From: Vombatus ursinus
Taxonomy: Eukaryota; Chordata; Mammalia; Diprotodontia; Vombatidae
Direction of reading: 5' to 3'
Length of the DNA stretch: 64,000 nucleotides
Assembly: GCF_900497805.2 (NCBI RefSeq)
Contig: NW_020954610.1
Coordinates: 16,214,535 to 16,278,534, forward strand
Numbering within the stretch: the first letter of the stretch is position 1; the number at the start of each line of letters is the position of its first letter. Made by a program: the position numbers and the translations under genes. Below the pieces are notes generated by a model. It saw only the letters and a program-made list of their open reading frames with translations. It did no database searches and had not been told where the DNA came from. Shown here in pieces: positions 30,301 to 45,300 of this stretch.

Positions 30301-33300
30301 CAATAAAGTATTAAATAACTTGTCCTGATTTTCCATTCAAAAGTGTTTCAGATGACCAAATCAAGAATATTTCTGCATGATGCCCACAGAACTTAGTTTT
30401 ACAAAAGACTATTTTTTTTTTGCGAGGCAACTGGGGTTAAGTGACTTGCCCAGGGTCACACAGCTAGTGAGTATCATGTATTGAGGCTGGATTTGAACTC
30501 AGGTCCTCCTGACTCCAGGGCTGGTGTTCTATCCACCGTGCCACCTAGCTGCCCCCCAAAAGACTATTTTTAAAAGCCTCTGAGAAAGCATTATAAAATG
30601 CCTGAATCCTTCATTTATGAGTTTCAACCTCAATAATCTTTACAAATATATATATGTGTAAATGAGGTTTTCTTGGAGCATACTACAGCACACAGTTTAA
30701 ATTCTAGACGATTTAATTTGCCAGTGAGTTTACCAATCCACAAGATACATAATTCCAAGGGAGCTGTTTAGTAACAAGAGAACCTACTTGTAAGCAAAGG
30801 CAACACACTGACAGGGAATGTGCAACTAAAATAGAAGCCAAATTTTCCAATAAGAGTATGACATAGGGAAAACCTGTCCTCAGGGTCAAGAAAACGGACT
30901 CACCCTGGATGTGTGACCCTAGGCAAGTCACTCACCCTCTCAATGCACAAGGTAACTCTCTAATACTAAGTTGCAAAAAAAGGTGCTGAAAGGCATTGGT
31001 AAAAAGAGTTTACTCATAGAGATGTTTTATATACCAATAAACTCACAGATTCAGTTCCTATTCCTATTCATAAAGAAATGTATGCACTGATGTAGAAGGA
31101 TACAGGGTTTTGTATGAATGTCAATTTTGCCCTATGTCTTTTCTCAAATTCTCTTGGTTCACTTCTAAAAACTATCCCAACTTCATTATCAAATGTTTTA
31201 ACGATAGGTATCTAACAAAATGTAAGACTCCTTGAGAGCAGGGATTGTTTTATTCTTCAAATTTGTATCTCCAGCACCTAGCACAGCGCATGCTACACAG
31301 TAGGTGCTTAATAAATGCTTGCTACTTGATTAATTTATCTAAGAAAGTATACAAGCCATTCACCAATTTAATATGAGACAATTCTAGCTGTATCTTCTGT
31401 CATCTCAATGTACCAGGCATGTAGATTAAATATATTTGTTTCATGGAAACAAGAGAGAACAAACCTGAGGGCTCGAACTTCAGTCACAGTGCTCATCATT
31501 CCTTTGTCAAGTAGGCAGGGCAAAAGGACAGCAATGGTTCTCTGGCCAGCTGTTCCTTTGGAAGGGTCACACATTTTCACACAAACCTCACATATAAATA
31601 GAACAGAAATCAGTGAAAGGGACTTCAGATTCTTACCTAACAGCACTCATCTGACAAACTACCATAATTAATAACTAAGGGCCAAATCAGTTGACCTACT
31701 TTTAAAAAGTAAATAATTTTCCATTTTAAAGAAAAACAAAACAGCTCCCTTGAATTAATACAGTCATCTCAACCTTGTAATCAGTCAATGGCTTACATGG
31801 TTATAACCCATAACAGTGAAGAGTAAACTCAAAACAAGAAATGCTGATTTAATTTCTTTTGTTATCTAAACTATACAGAGAAGAAATTGTAGGCTGATAT
31901 ATCAGCTTTAGAATTATCTCAAAGGATATGTTAAGTCAAAACGCAAGCTAACATTGCCTAGAAATATTTATTCATTTATACCATATTTCTAATATTTTGA
32001 GAATAAAAGTTAAAAATGCACCCCATAAATTCTAAACCTGATATGAACATGCCCTGACAGAATTACAATCAAGGCTTTATTAAGAGTCTGGTAGGTAAAA
32101 ATTATGTAAGAGAAGGCTGAAAACTACATCGTATATATGAGTACCAGGAAAGAACCTGAACATGCTCATGAACATGCTATGTTCATTTCTGTTCCTTTAT
32201 TATTCTAAAGGTTAGTTTTATAGTGACTACTTAAAATTTCCTCTTTTCAGAAGAAAAACATTAAAAATGCCAGCACTTCTGACAAACTCGTTGGTTTTTC
32301 TATTCCAAATAGATTACTGTCAAGGAAGCAGCAACAAAAGCGAAGGCTGCTGATGTGATTGATATGTACAATGTGAAGAATGATAAACAGACTGGTGGAC
32401 TTAAAAACACATGTCTATATTTGAAAAAAGCACAGAATATATGTAAGTACAACATAGGTTATAAAAACCTTTAAAACAAGCATTTAAAAAAAATGTAGAA
32501 TCAAATTAAAACACAGTCAAACTAACTTGATGTTCCATAGATTTCAAAAGGGACATATACTAAGAAAGTTTAATCCCTTCATTAAAACAGGCCACATTAA
32601 GAAATGCTTTTTAAAGCATCTCCTGTAATGACTAATTTCTCTTAAGAAAAGCAAGCTTAAATTAGAGTTAGGGAAATTGCATTATTGTACTTGTTTCAAA
32701 TATGAGATAACATGATGGACAGTTTTAGGTCTAAATGTCATTAAGAAATGACAAGGAGATAGCTGCTCCTTGATTTAAGTAAGAAATGAATTCTTCAAAA
32801 TTGAACAAATATTCAATTTTAAACTTAAATTTAAACGTACCAAGAAAACTTCTTTATCCTAAGGTGAAACAATTGATCTTTTAACTATGGATTATTAGAT
32901 TTCAGGTGTTGTTAGATGAATATCTGTATTTGAATGTTGTAACACCTCTCTCATAATTAAATCACTGATAAATATTTTTAAAAAATCAAATAAACAGCTT
33001 TACAACAAAAGAGTCATTTGAGACAAAAAAAAATGCTTTTTTTTCTCTACTACATGTATACCCAAATATATCAATAAGATAAAGAGTTTTCACCTTGCTT
33101 AAAGTTTTCAAGGCTAGTTCTGCTGCTTTTCGTACAGATTCCTAAAAAGAAAAGGTTAACATCATGTATGAGTTAGCTGAGGAATACTTACTTGGACCTA
33201 ATACTGTAATGCACGTATCTCTCCCCAAATTAAGGTTTGTGCAAATTTAAATTTTCACCAGGAAGAAGAAATAGTGCTTATACAGAAGCACTATGGGAGG

Positions 33301-36300
33301 AAAGTCACAGACTTTTGTTTCAGAAATGTATGTTTCTGAAACAGTATGTTTCAGAAAATGTATTACAAACTCAAATTTTTACATCATTAAATATAATTCA
33401 TCTGTTTTTAATAAAAAATGAAATTAAATGTACTATAAAATGAGTATGAACATATTTATGCAACTAGTTCATCAAATGACTTATTGAATTTCTCACATTA
33501 GTTATTTCAGACCTTTTCCACTTCCCTCTCAATCCAACGAATCTTAATACAACACCACATCCCACCCCCAATCTATAGACTACTTTATCCTATTTTAAGG
33601 AGAAAATTAAGGTCATGTGATGGTTTTATTTACACTTCTCCACTCACCTCAAAAATCCCTCTATATTATCCTACTTCCTTCACTTCTGTCCCTGAGAAAG
33701 AATTTCCCTTCCTCCTTGCCAAGGTTTAATACTCCAGTTTGACTCAAGATTACTGTCCTAACTTCTCCTGCCTCCTCTGGGATCTTTCACCATTAATAAC
33801 CACATCTTTCTTCTATCTACATTATATAAGCTGCTGCCTGCATCTGATTTTATTCCTGTCTCCTCTACCCTTAAAAAAAGAGCCTTTGCCTTTGACCAGA
33901 TATACCCTTCCAGATATAATTTCTCCTTCTTTCTTTTCATTGCCAAACTGATTCAAAGCATAGTCTATAATTGCAACCTCTACTTACTCACCATCACTCA
34001 ATGCTCCACCCTTTAAATTACTAAGATAATTGTTGAACTGTTATTTGCCCTATCTCACCTTTCATTTTCAATCCTCATCCAAAACAAATTCTCTTCCTCC
34101 TATTGGGACACTTGGCACACAGCAGGGACTGAATTAGTGCCTGTGGGTTGGCTCTCCCCTCAGTTTCTGCCACCTGATGCACCATTCTGGCAAAGAGCCT
34201 CACAGCCTCTCCTTGTTCAGACTTCTAAAGTGCCTTCATGGTGCTGCTTTCGTTTAACCATCTCAAGCAATGTCATAGTTTCAACTACTAGGTGGGAATA
34301 TTTCTAAATCAGCTCAGGCTACCTCTTTCCTAAGATCAGTCTTGCCAACTACCTGCCTGACAAGCCCCCTTCAATGTTATGCTAACACTTCAAACTCAAC
34401 ATGTTTAAAACTTAAGTCATCATACTGTTTCCCTTGCTTACTTTATTGTTCTAGTCATCTAGGCTTGAATTCTAAAATCTATGACTCCTCATTTCCCTTG
34501 CCTTTCTCATCTAATTGATTATCAAGTCCTACAGGTTAGAACATGTAGACGCAGATGTCTACTATATTACATCCTTCTTTGCTTTAAAATCACCACTGTT
34601 ATAAACCTCAATTCAGGCCCTCATTACCTCTTACCTATATTTCAACAGCTTCCTAACTTGTCTTCATGTCACAAGTCTCAACACACTCTTGCCCAGCTCT
34701 GGTTTCATTGCTCTATTCAAAAAAAAACTTCAATAGCTCTCCATTATCTAAACAATAAAGTCCTAATTCCTCAGTCTGGCATTCAAGGTCCAATACTGAA
34801 CAGGGACCAAACCCATTTTTTCAGCCTTATATCCTGCAACTCCCCTGTCAAGCAAATCTATACTCTTTTCATTACTCCCTCAAAACACACAGAACCCATT
34901 CCTCCATGTGATTGATTATATTGTTTCCACAACTTCAGATTCCCTTACCTTGTCAAAACCCTACCTATCCTTTAAGGGAAAGCCCAAAGGCTTTCTAAGA
35001 ATCTTATTCTGGACAATTAGATATACTTTCTATTCCTTTGAACCCCCCAAAGCATTTTGTCTGTTCTCTTCTCATGGCTATAATATTCTGCTTTGTAATG
35101 TTAAGTCTTTTCAGTAATGTTCGACTCTACATGACCTCATTTGGGGTTTTTTTGGCAAAGATACACAACTGATTTGCCACTTCAAGCATACAGAGTTAAG
35201 TGACTTGCCCAGGGTCACACAAATAGTATCTGAGGCTGGATTTAAACTCAGGTCCTTCTGATTCCAGAACATTCTTGATGTTCTATCCACTGAGCTACCT
35301 AGTTGCCCTCTGCTTTGTATTAGAGTTAATTTATATTATTTTAACCCTCTAATCACAAATAGATTGAATATTCCTTCTATATTTTTATAAAGCAGAGACT
35401 CTTAATCAACTTGAAATGTACATACTAAATAATCAATATATTTGTTATACTGATGAAGTTCTATATTACAGGCAAATCTGGAAGTTCTACTTTCTAGAGC
35501 AACTCATAATATCTATGATTCATGTGTCTTATCAAAGGCATATAGATGGAACTGATCTAATTATGGAACTTATCATAATAGTGTTACTTTGGAATTTATT
35601 TCAATGTGTTCTGCATATATCTCATGAGTCAACCCTATTACACAGTCAATCATATTACATAGGATCTCATCTATACTGACAATGTGCATAGTGACCAAAC
35701 TTTTAAGATTAAAGAACACATTTGTAGCACTGATAGGTTTCAATGAATATAGAGTTGCAACGATCTTGGGAAATTACAAAACTGACTACTCCATAAAAGG
35801 CACACCACAATATTAGAAAACACACATTTCTACTATAGTACCTATTTCATTTAAAAAAATTTTTAAATTAACTTATTTTCAATTTTCAACATTCACTTCC
35901 ATAAGCTTTTGAGTTTTAAATTTTCTCCGCTTCCCTCCCCTCCCTCCTCCCCAACATTGCGTGCAATACAGTACCTATTTCTTAAATGACAATGATCTTA
36001 CATTTTTTAAGTCTGAAATTCTCTACGAAACCAATTGAAGTGTATTTTAATATAAACCCAAGTACCTTAATATCATCTTGTACTCTAAAGAGTGTTTCCC
36101 ATATTTCTGGAAGTTTATCAATGATATCATCTAATGCTCTTCCTCTTAGTAAGTCATTCAAAGCTAAACAGCTGCAAACAAAGATTCAAATATGTAATCC
36201 AAATAGATGAGCAACTTTATTAGACTACACAGGAAAATAATGACAAAATCTCCCCATTCTGAAAAGGGATACATTATCTATTTTCCCTACTTAGACCCCT

Positions 36301-39300
36301 GGTCTAGACTAACCTAAAATGTCATGAATGATGACAATTAACTGATATTCATGCCTCCATAGAAAACCAAGCTACTGTAGATCTTAGGTATAATCCAGTT
36401 TTTAGGTGAAGAAAAAACTCATAATTTTTTGATCCATTACCTTCACATAAATGATGCATGACTTTTAAGAAAAAGTTATCTCCTAATTGTCTCAGCCAAA
36501 TATATGGAATTATATATTTTATTCTAATTTTATTCTTTTAGTACATACAGGCTCATTTCTGAATTGACTATAACAAATCTTATTTTAAAATATAATACCT
36601 GGATTCTCGAATTCGCCACATATTGCTAGTCAGGCTATTAATTAGATCTTGAAGAATTTCTTTCAAATATTTATCCACCTGACAGAAAAAAAAAAAGTTA
36701 AAATAAGGACAAAAGTGAGACAACAGCAAATAGTATTAAAATTCCTACCTTCTTTCTATGTTGCCAAGCATCATTACTATGTTATTGACATGTATCCTAG
36801 ATTATGAGAAATCATATAAACTCTCTGTTGGATAGACTTACAGCCAATGACAGGGCAGCTAGGTGTTGGAGTGGATAGAAGGCTGGGCTAGAGTCAGGAA
36901 GACTCATCTTCCCAAGTTCAAATCTGGCCTCAGACACTTACTAGCTGTGTGACACTGGGCAAGTCACTTAACCCTGTTTGCCTCAGTTTCCTCATCTGTA
37001 AAATGAACTGGAGAAGGAAAGAGCAAACCACTCCAGTATTTCTGCCAAGTAAACCCCAAATAAGGTCATGAAGAGTCAGACACAACTGAAACACCTGAAG
37101 AACAACAAAAACAGCTGATAAAATTCTACAGGGCAAGTTGACCCAAGGTGGAAAAGAATTTCTTAAGAATGAAATTCTGACACGAATACAAATTATATCA
37201 TGAGAACAAAGGGGGTGCTGTCTAGAGTCAAATGGGGAGACACTAGGAACTCATCAACCAACTTAGATTTTTTTTTTAAAAGAACCAGCATAAAGATGAA
37301 AGCAAAGGTGGGTAACAATACAAATTCAAATGAGTGATACAGGCTTATGAAAAGAATCATATATACCAGAGATCAGAGGGAACTGAAGATGGTAATGACT
37401 GCAAAGGGAACAAAAAATTGGTTGTTTTCTTAAAAAACTCTGCTGGAGGCATAGAACCTTTTCAGGATGGTTGGACCAATTCACAGCTCTACTAACAACA
37501 TGCTAATGTGCTTGTCTTTTCATAACCTCTCCAGCAGTGACTATTCCCATATTTTGTCATCTTTGACAATTGCTGGGTATGTGGTGAAATTCAACTGTTC
37601 TTTTAATTTCAATCTCTCTTATTATTCGTTTGTTGGAACATTATTTCATTTAGTTATGAACACTCTGTGATTCCTCTTTTGTGATCTGTTTGTTCATATC
37701 TTTTGACCACTTATCTACAAGAAAATGGTTTTTGGTCATAAAATATTTGTGAATTATCGATCCAGCTTGCATATTGGACACAGGCACTGTTATAAATATT
37801 TGATAACAAAGATTTTATCCCATTTGACTGTTCCCCTCCTTATCCTAATTTCTTTAATTTTGTTCAAAGACCTTTTAATTTCATGTAATCAGATTTACTT
37901 TTCTTTTCTAATTGCTCCATATTTAAGAATTTCCTCTTCTTCATAGCTATAAAAGGTTATGATATACTTCTCTTTTAAATTATTTTTCAAGTCATGGCAT
38001 TTTTAATTTATTGTAATGGTAGGCTAATTTCCAGTTTTGCCAATAATTCTTGTCATATAGTGAGTTCTTCCTAAGTAACTGATATTTTCAAGTTTATCAA
38101 ACTTAACTTATTTCTAATTCTTCTTTGTCTAATCTGTTCCACTGATCCATCTATTTTTTAACCAGCATCAAATGGTTTTGTTGACTACTGCTTTATAATA
38201 TAGCTTGAGGTCTAGGAGTGCTTCTCTCCCCACACCCCCTTGCATTCCTACTTTTAAAACTATTTCCTTTTATTTTTCTAGATCTTTTGTTCTTCCAAAT
38301 AAATTTATTTACTCTTGTAAAGTCCTTATTCCTTTAGTAATCTAATTGGTTATGGGATTAACTCTGGCAGTATTGTAATTTTTATTATATTGGCATAGCC
38401 TAGCCATGAAGACTTAATTATTTTTCTGGTTATGGAAGTTTTTTGCTGCATTTTGATAGATTAACTTCCAGATATTTTATGCATTTTGAGATTTTTCCTT
38501 TCCATTGTTCCCTTTCGGATTTCGTTGTTATTGTTAAAATGCTGTTTATTTTTATGGGTTTACTTTAGAGCTTAAAATTTTATTGAAGCTATTACAGCAA
38601 CTGTATCAATTAGCTTTTCTACTTAACCCCTAGTATTATCTAAGTAAATCAAAAAGTCTCCAGCTAATAGGAATAATTTTATCTCATTTTTGACTATCAT
38701 TATGCCTTTAGATGCTCTTATCTTATTAAAATGATGTTATTGTTTATTATGATTTGTTATTGTTTCTATGATCTCATATTTAACCCATTCACTACTAACA
38801 TTTTACTGTTAAGTTTTAATTAGATCTGCGTTTTTGATTTTGCTACCTGAACTGAGTACTATTTTTATTGTGATATGGTCTAGAGAGCACGTGCTTAGTG
38901 TTTCTGATTTTTTACATTTATTTGCAACATTCCTATTCCTGAAACATGGTCTAGTTTCATAAAACAGTCACACTGCACTGAAAGATTGTATATACATTCC
39001 CTAGTAATTATATTCAAAAGATTCCATAAATCTTTTAGTTCTAAATTCTGATAGTTTGTTGAGGTCTCTATTTTCCCTTTTACTTATCTTTCTGTTAAAT
39101 TTGCCCAGCACTGAAAGAAGAATGTTGTGGTCTCTTACTATTATTGTGTTACTATATCTTTCTGTAATTTAATTTTCTAATTTAGATCTTATGATATTTG
39201 ACATATACTTGATTACATGTTGGCATATATTGATATTGGAATACCTAGGGTTCCACTTGCTTTTTTCATTCACTTTTCTAGTAAATTCTGTTGGAATCTC

Positions 39301-42300
39301 TCATTTTGAATCTATGTATATCTTTGCTTTTTCGATGTTTCTTGTAAGCAGTAGTTTATGAGTTTTCTTATCCATTCTGCCATTCTTTCTTTCACTTTAT
39401 TGGCTTGTTTAGCCCACATTTAAAGTTATGAGAGTTAGGTTTAAGGTTTCCTCAATTTTCACCTCTAGGACTGCTTTCCTGAAAGTTATTTTTTTAAAAA
39501 TCTCCTTATGGCTAATTTTGGTTAAACTATTTTGAGGCAATTTTATGCCCACAGACTCTTTCGCCACCTCCCTCAGATTCCAGTTCTGTTTGTCAACTCT
39601 TTCCCTAGTTGAAAGGTTTTACTTAGATTTTTTTTTTATTTATAATTTTTTCTATCTTTTCCTCCCCTCCCCCACCTGCAACCCACAGTTACATCATGAG
39701 TTCAGAATATTTACTCTTTCCTTCCTTGCTGCTTTTGTTAGTTTTTCAAACCTGCATCTTTCTATAAGAATTTCTTTTATGCTCTTGATTAATTTTCTTC
39801 CATTCCTGTCAAACTGGACATTTTATTTTCTGATTAAGAGTCTATATCCTTAATTATTTCTTTGATAATTTCTTTGTGTTCCTCATGGAATTAATTTCTC
39901 AAGTACCTGATTTAAGCTCTATTTTTAACCAATTTCTATACTATTTTTTTTTTTAACATAGACCTTGTCCCATGTTGGAGGTTTTTCTGTTCTTTATCAC
40001 TCTTAGAAATATCAATTTGTGAAGAAAGTAATGTGGATGGATGTAGGGTCCTATGGTAGAAATAACCCTGTGTCCAAAATCCAACACATTATATTCTCCT
40101 CATGATTGTTCTGTTCTTATTGGCTGTGACAACTTATATCTACGACTACGAACCTTCCTACTAGTCTGGGTACCAGCTGCCCTTAGGAACTCACATGTCA
40201 TACTCCCTCTTCTCTTGGGCCTGAATGTTGTTCAAAAAGGCACAACCCTCTCTGAAAGACAAGGTCTTCTAATAAACCAACTTCACCCAAATTAAACCAA
40301 CATGAAATCCCTATGTCCCATCACAGGCATAGATTACTTCGCCATGAGAATATTTTTCAAAGAGACCCCCTTTTCTCATCACACCAATTTTAATACTACC
40401 TCTGCCATCTCTTCCATGCTTCTGCAGTCCTTCTTTGTATAGAGATTAAAGCTTTTGTTTCAGTTCACCCATGCACTTCAATGGTGTTTATTATGTACTA
40501 AGTTCTCCCTTTTTATGTACTCACCTACTCTGCAATTTTGTCCCATTAAATAACTTGTATTATCTCTAAGGGGGTTTCTGGGCTTAATTCCATGGTGCTC
40601 CAATTCTGTTCCTCTACCTTCACTTCTCTTTTCCTTTTAAATTCCATTTACAGATTTATTTCCTTGTGGACTTTTTTCATCTTGAAGTTCAGGGTTTTTT
40701 TTCCCTTTAAGTAACCTCTCTACATGGAGTAACTTATTTCATGCCTTATTGTTTCTTTAGTGATTATACTTATTTACCTTCTTCTTTGTTTATGTTTTAG
40801 ATGTTTGCATAGTGAATATTCTGTTCATGTCTTTTTATTTTTAATTCTGCCAAGTGTCTCTCCTCTGTTGAATGTACATCTTTTTCTGATGACTAGTTCA
40901 GGTTTGCAAGGTATGTCATTTTTGGTTGTAGTTTGAGCTTCTTTGCTTATTCCATTGCCTTGCACAACTAGCAGGTATAGACTAATTGTGTATTATTCAA
41001 ATCTACCTTCCTTTACATTTACATGCTTTGTCATTAGAATTGTTAATTTAACCATTATATATCTCAGAGTCTGAACTATAGGGCTTCCTTTTTAGGACTT
41101 TTATTTGTCACATTTTTCTGGGAGGCCTATGATCTCTAAAGTTGTCTCTGTGCATCCTGTGTTTAAGGGCAATGGCTTTGGCTTGCATAGAGATCATGTG
41201 TGTGTGTGTGTTTTTAATATTACTGCCTTTTGCTTTTCTTTTGCCAGAATTTTTTCCACTCAAGTATTTTGTACTGCAAATTTGTTAAATTCTTTCTTGC
41301 TTCTTTGCAGAAACTCTCTACTTTAGATTCTTTTTTTTCTAATCTCCTGAGTATTTTAAAAACTACATTAAGAGCTTTAACTTCTGACACATATTCATTT
41401 CAAATATCTCTTCTTATGGATTTAATTTCTCTTTTGGACTATTTAGGAATTTCTTGTTCTCTCGGGATTCCACAGTATTCTTTGTTTCATTAGGTATTAG
41501 TTCCCTTGGTTTTATAATGCCTGTTGAGGGTTTAGTGAACTAATCCTTCTAGTTTCAGTATCCTCTCTATTGATTTATTTTTACTGCATTTTCTTCCTCT
41601 TGAACTATTTGCTGTTTTTACCTTTTTTCTTATACTCCCTTGCCACTCACTTTCTGATTACTCTCTCTCATTTAAAGACTGGTAACATCAAAGACTAGAA
41701 TGCAAAGCTGCCTCAGCCTTCTCCTACACTGTGGTAGATTTATGGTTCATCAGTTTTGGTGTCTGCCCCAAATTGTTTCTAGGGGAATAAGACTAACCTC
41801 AGCTATGTTTCACATCACTTTTCCTTTAAGTCTGGTGTCTGCCATGTATACATACACAGAAAGTTAACTTTTAAAAACAATTCACTGAGTACTGCCACTA
41901 AATGAGATGTAAAACAGGGAGGGAAATGATCACAGGAAGTTTTTATTAACATCAAGGAAATATTAAAGGTGAAAAGAAAAATGATTACTGAATGATGGTA
42001 AAGTTCTCCAAATATCCTTTTTATGTACATATCATAATAATTTCAATGAATCTAGAGTACTACCATTAAATTCAACAAGTATTTATAAATGTTTACCCTG
42101 TGCCAGGCATAAATTTGTGACAAATATTTCTTATAAGTCTGCCACCTGTAATTCATAAGGAACTGATGCAAACATAAAAGGGTAACATCTAATAAATAAT
42201 TACTTAAAAGACAGGAACAGGAAGTTCCCAGTAGAAAAATGAATGATTATTAAATATACTAAATGATATAGAATGAAGAACAGAATTGAAATATACGTAC

Positions 42301-45300
42301 TGAAGATAACAATGTATAAAAGAATTTTAACAGTCTCAAAATTCACAAAAATAATTAACAGAGAAAGAGTTCAAGATAGGTCACAGAAGCCAAAAGAATA
42401 TTTTTGTTACTATAGTATAAATAGTAATATAATAGAAGAAAGTGTAAAGTTTCAATTATGAACTTTTTTATTCTCCCATCTATATTTGTTTTTTGCTGTT
42501 ATATATGAAATAAGAAAAAAAGATATTTTAAAATTCAAAAGAATCATATGGGATCTGGTGGGTCCTACTTTCCCCATGTGCAGGGAATACCCCATACCTA
42601 TGTAGTTAGAGATCCAAAGTGTCAAAATAGTATTTTTAACTTAAAAATATCTTTAATTATACCTGAAACGATTGTTTCCCCCTGTGACCCTCAATAAAAG
42701 TGTCCACACCTCTACTACACAGCATTTATTGTCCATAATCCACCCGAATTAAACACTATCCCATGAACAAAAAGTCATAGCACTGTAACGACCTAACTTA
42801 TAAAAAAATAGGAATGTGCTATTGTCGTAGGGAAGATTTTTCATTTAGTGCTATTCTAAATTAGTAAAGAAAAGGAAGGTCAGAAATCACTTAAAATTGA
42901 GCAACATACCTGCTATCATTTACTTTTCTTTAGGTTTGCCACAGAAAGTTGGCATTCAGTATCCTAAGCTTCAAATTTAAAACTGTGCATCTTTAGTGTA
43001 AAGGCCCTAAACATCTAATAAAATTTTTAACTAGCTGGATAGTCAATTAATCTAACACAGGATGCAATCTCTGATCTGTTTTATGTAAAAAGACTTTTGG
43101 GTTTTTCGAGGTTTTTTTTTTAGTGCTTTTGAGCAGCATGATAGCTATATTAGTTAAACAGGAAATTTCTTTTTTGTATTTTTGTACAGTTATGTTTCTT
43201 TAATACATAAGGACAAGGACTGCAAGAAGTCTTTCAATGATAATTTAAAATTATAAATCTTAAAGGAATTATAATAGGTAAGTGCCTATCAAGTGATTTT
43301 CAATACTGGAACAGTATTGCCAGCTCTCAAGAGTCAAAAAGAGTTAAGACAAGGAATGAGGAAAGTAGTACACATAATATGGAGTACTTTAGGGCTTACA
43401 ATTCACTTTCCTCAAAGTAATCCTGTGAAATGGAGACAAGTACTATTAACCTCATTTTACAAATAGGGAAACTGAGGCTTAGGGAGAGAATGGCCAGTGG
43501 TAACAGAGATAGAATTCCAATCCAGGTGCCCTGAATTCAACTCTAGAGTCTCTTTTCATTAAACCAGGCTGCTTCTCACATGGCATACTCCTTGTCTTTA
43601 TTATCCCTTAACTATTCTCCTACCTCTTTTAACGAATGTCTGTTGGGTCAATGAATTAATCTAATATATTACACTAGGGAAATAAGGGACCTAAAACATC
43701 TGACTAGTATATACTTGCCATAGATTTGTCAATGACCAGTGCATTCCAAATACTTGTCATAGCTTGACGTATTCCAAGATTTGGATCAAACTGATAGCGA
43801 TAAAGACGAGGGACCAGTTGAGGCAGGAAAGGAGCCAGCTGTTCACCTGCTTTAGTGGCAATCACATTAAAACCAAAAGCAGCTCCCTAAAAAGGACACA
43901 CAAAAAAGAAAAAATATATGCTAAAGTGAATCACAACATTTTTTATCAGAAGAGACAGGCCACTGTAAATACTCCCCAAGATCTTATATCCACCAACTTT
44001 CAAATAAGAGTAGTCTGGAATTAGTATCTTTTCCTGAACAGGTTTTCCTAAACTGAACAGTATCTGACAAATAGCATTCTAGTCAAATATTTCTTTGGAA
44101 ATTAACAGCACCTTAACTGTCAATGTAGCAGATTTATCTTAGAAGAAAATAAAAACTGCTTTATTATAAAGAGCAGCAGCTTACCTTTCTAGAGTTCCAC
44201 ATGGCATGATGGTTGGCTAAATTCATGAATTTATAAACAAGATCTGGTTGACTAAGATCACTTGCCAGAGAACAAAGCTCTTTATAGGTAGAGAGTCCCT
44301 GGCTTGGGGGAAAAAAAGAAAAAAGCAATAATCTATTTCTCCTAATTTATTATTTTTTAAAAATCTACTTATGTCACTGATATTGCAAATACTATACATA
44401 CAGTTCATTGAAAGTGTATTTCCTTAAATTTGCAAAAATGGAGAGTTTGGGTTAAAAAAAAGAGACTCATACTCATTGAGATTTTTATCTATTATCCCAA
44501 ATTCATTACAGTTCAATAAAATTTAATAATTCAATTAAAGAAAAGAACATTTATTAGGAAAATATAGCCAATTCAATTTACTGAGTGACAAAGCAATCAT
44601 TTTTCATATTACTTTCAGATACAGTATATATTATAAATTCAATTATAAAAGCAACTCAAGAGAGAATTAGTAGAGTGGAGAGTTGGGGAAAAGAAGAAAC
44701 AAGGCAGAGAGGAAGCCCTACTGAGAAGACAGCAATTAGACTAAACAATCAGGCACAGGAGGAAAGGCTGCCTTGAGGTAAGCTATGAGAACAGCTGGGC
44801 TGTGGGAGAATTTCAAGAGTAGGAAAACAATGGAGAATGAGTTTCTGCAAACTTTGACCAGGTTTTTCTTGATGTTGCAACACAAACTGAGGCAAGGCTC
44901 TAAGCAAAGCAGATTACTACCAGTAGGAAAGTAGGAAGGAAGAAACTGGTGAATGATGAAAGAGACATGGGCAGGGCTGCAGTTTCACCTAAGCAGGTCT
45001 CTAAGAAGAGAAACAGCAGCACAAACACAACAAATTGTTTATAAACTAAAAGAGGACTGAGGTTGAAGGGGAGACGACTATACAATTTTAAATGCAGAAT
45101 TGGTGAAATCCCAAATAATGAGGTTTAACTGTATCATAAAAGAGCATATATAGAACAATTTTAGGAGTATCCTATTCTGCTAATGTTTGTGGAATTTTGA
45201 AGAAACATCAGATACAAACCTATTTACAATGAAAAGTGGTAATATTTAGTTAAAAAGACTGAATTCTATGCTACTAGACTTACCCATCTGGTGTTTTGCC

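Noticed and set aside
34481-34915. A 144-codon open stretch on the + strand
   Set aside because: It lies in pyrimidine-rich L2 3' sequence, matches L2 landmarks and has no protein-like features.
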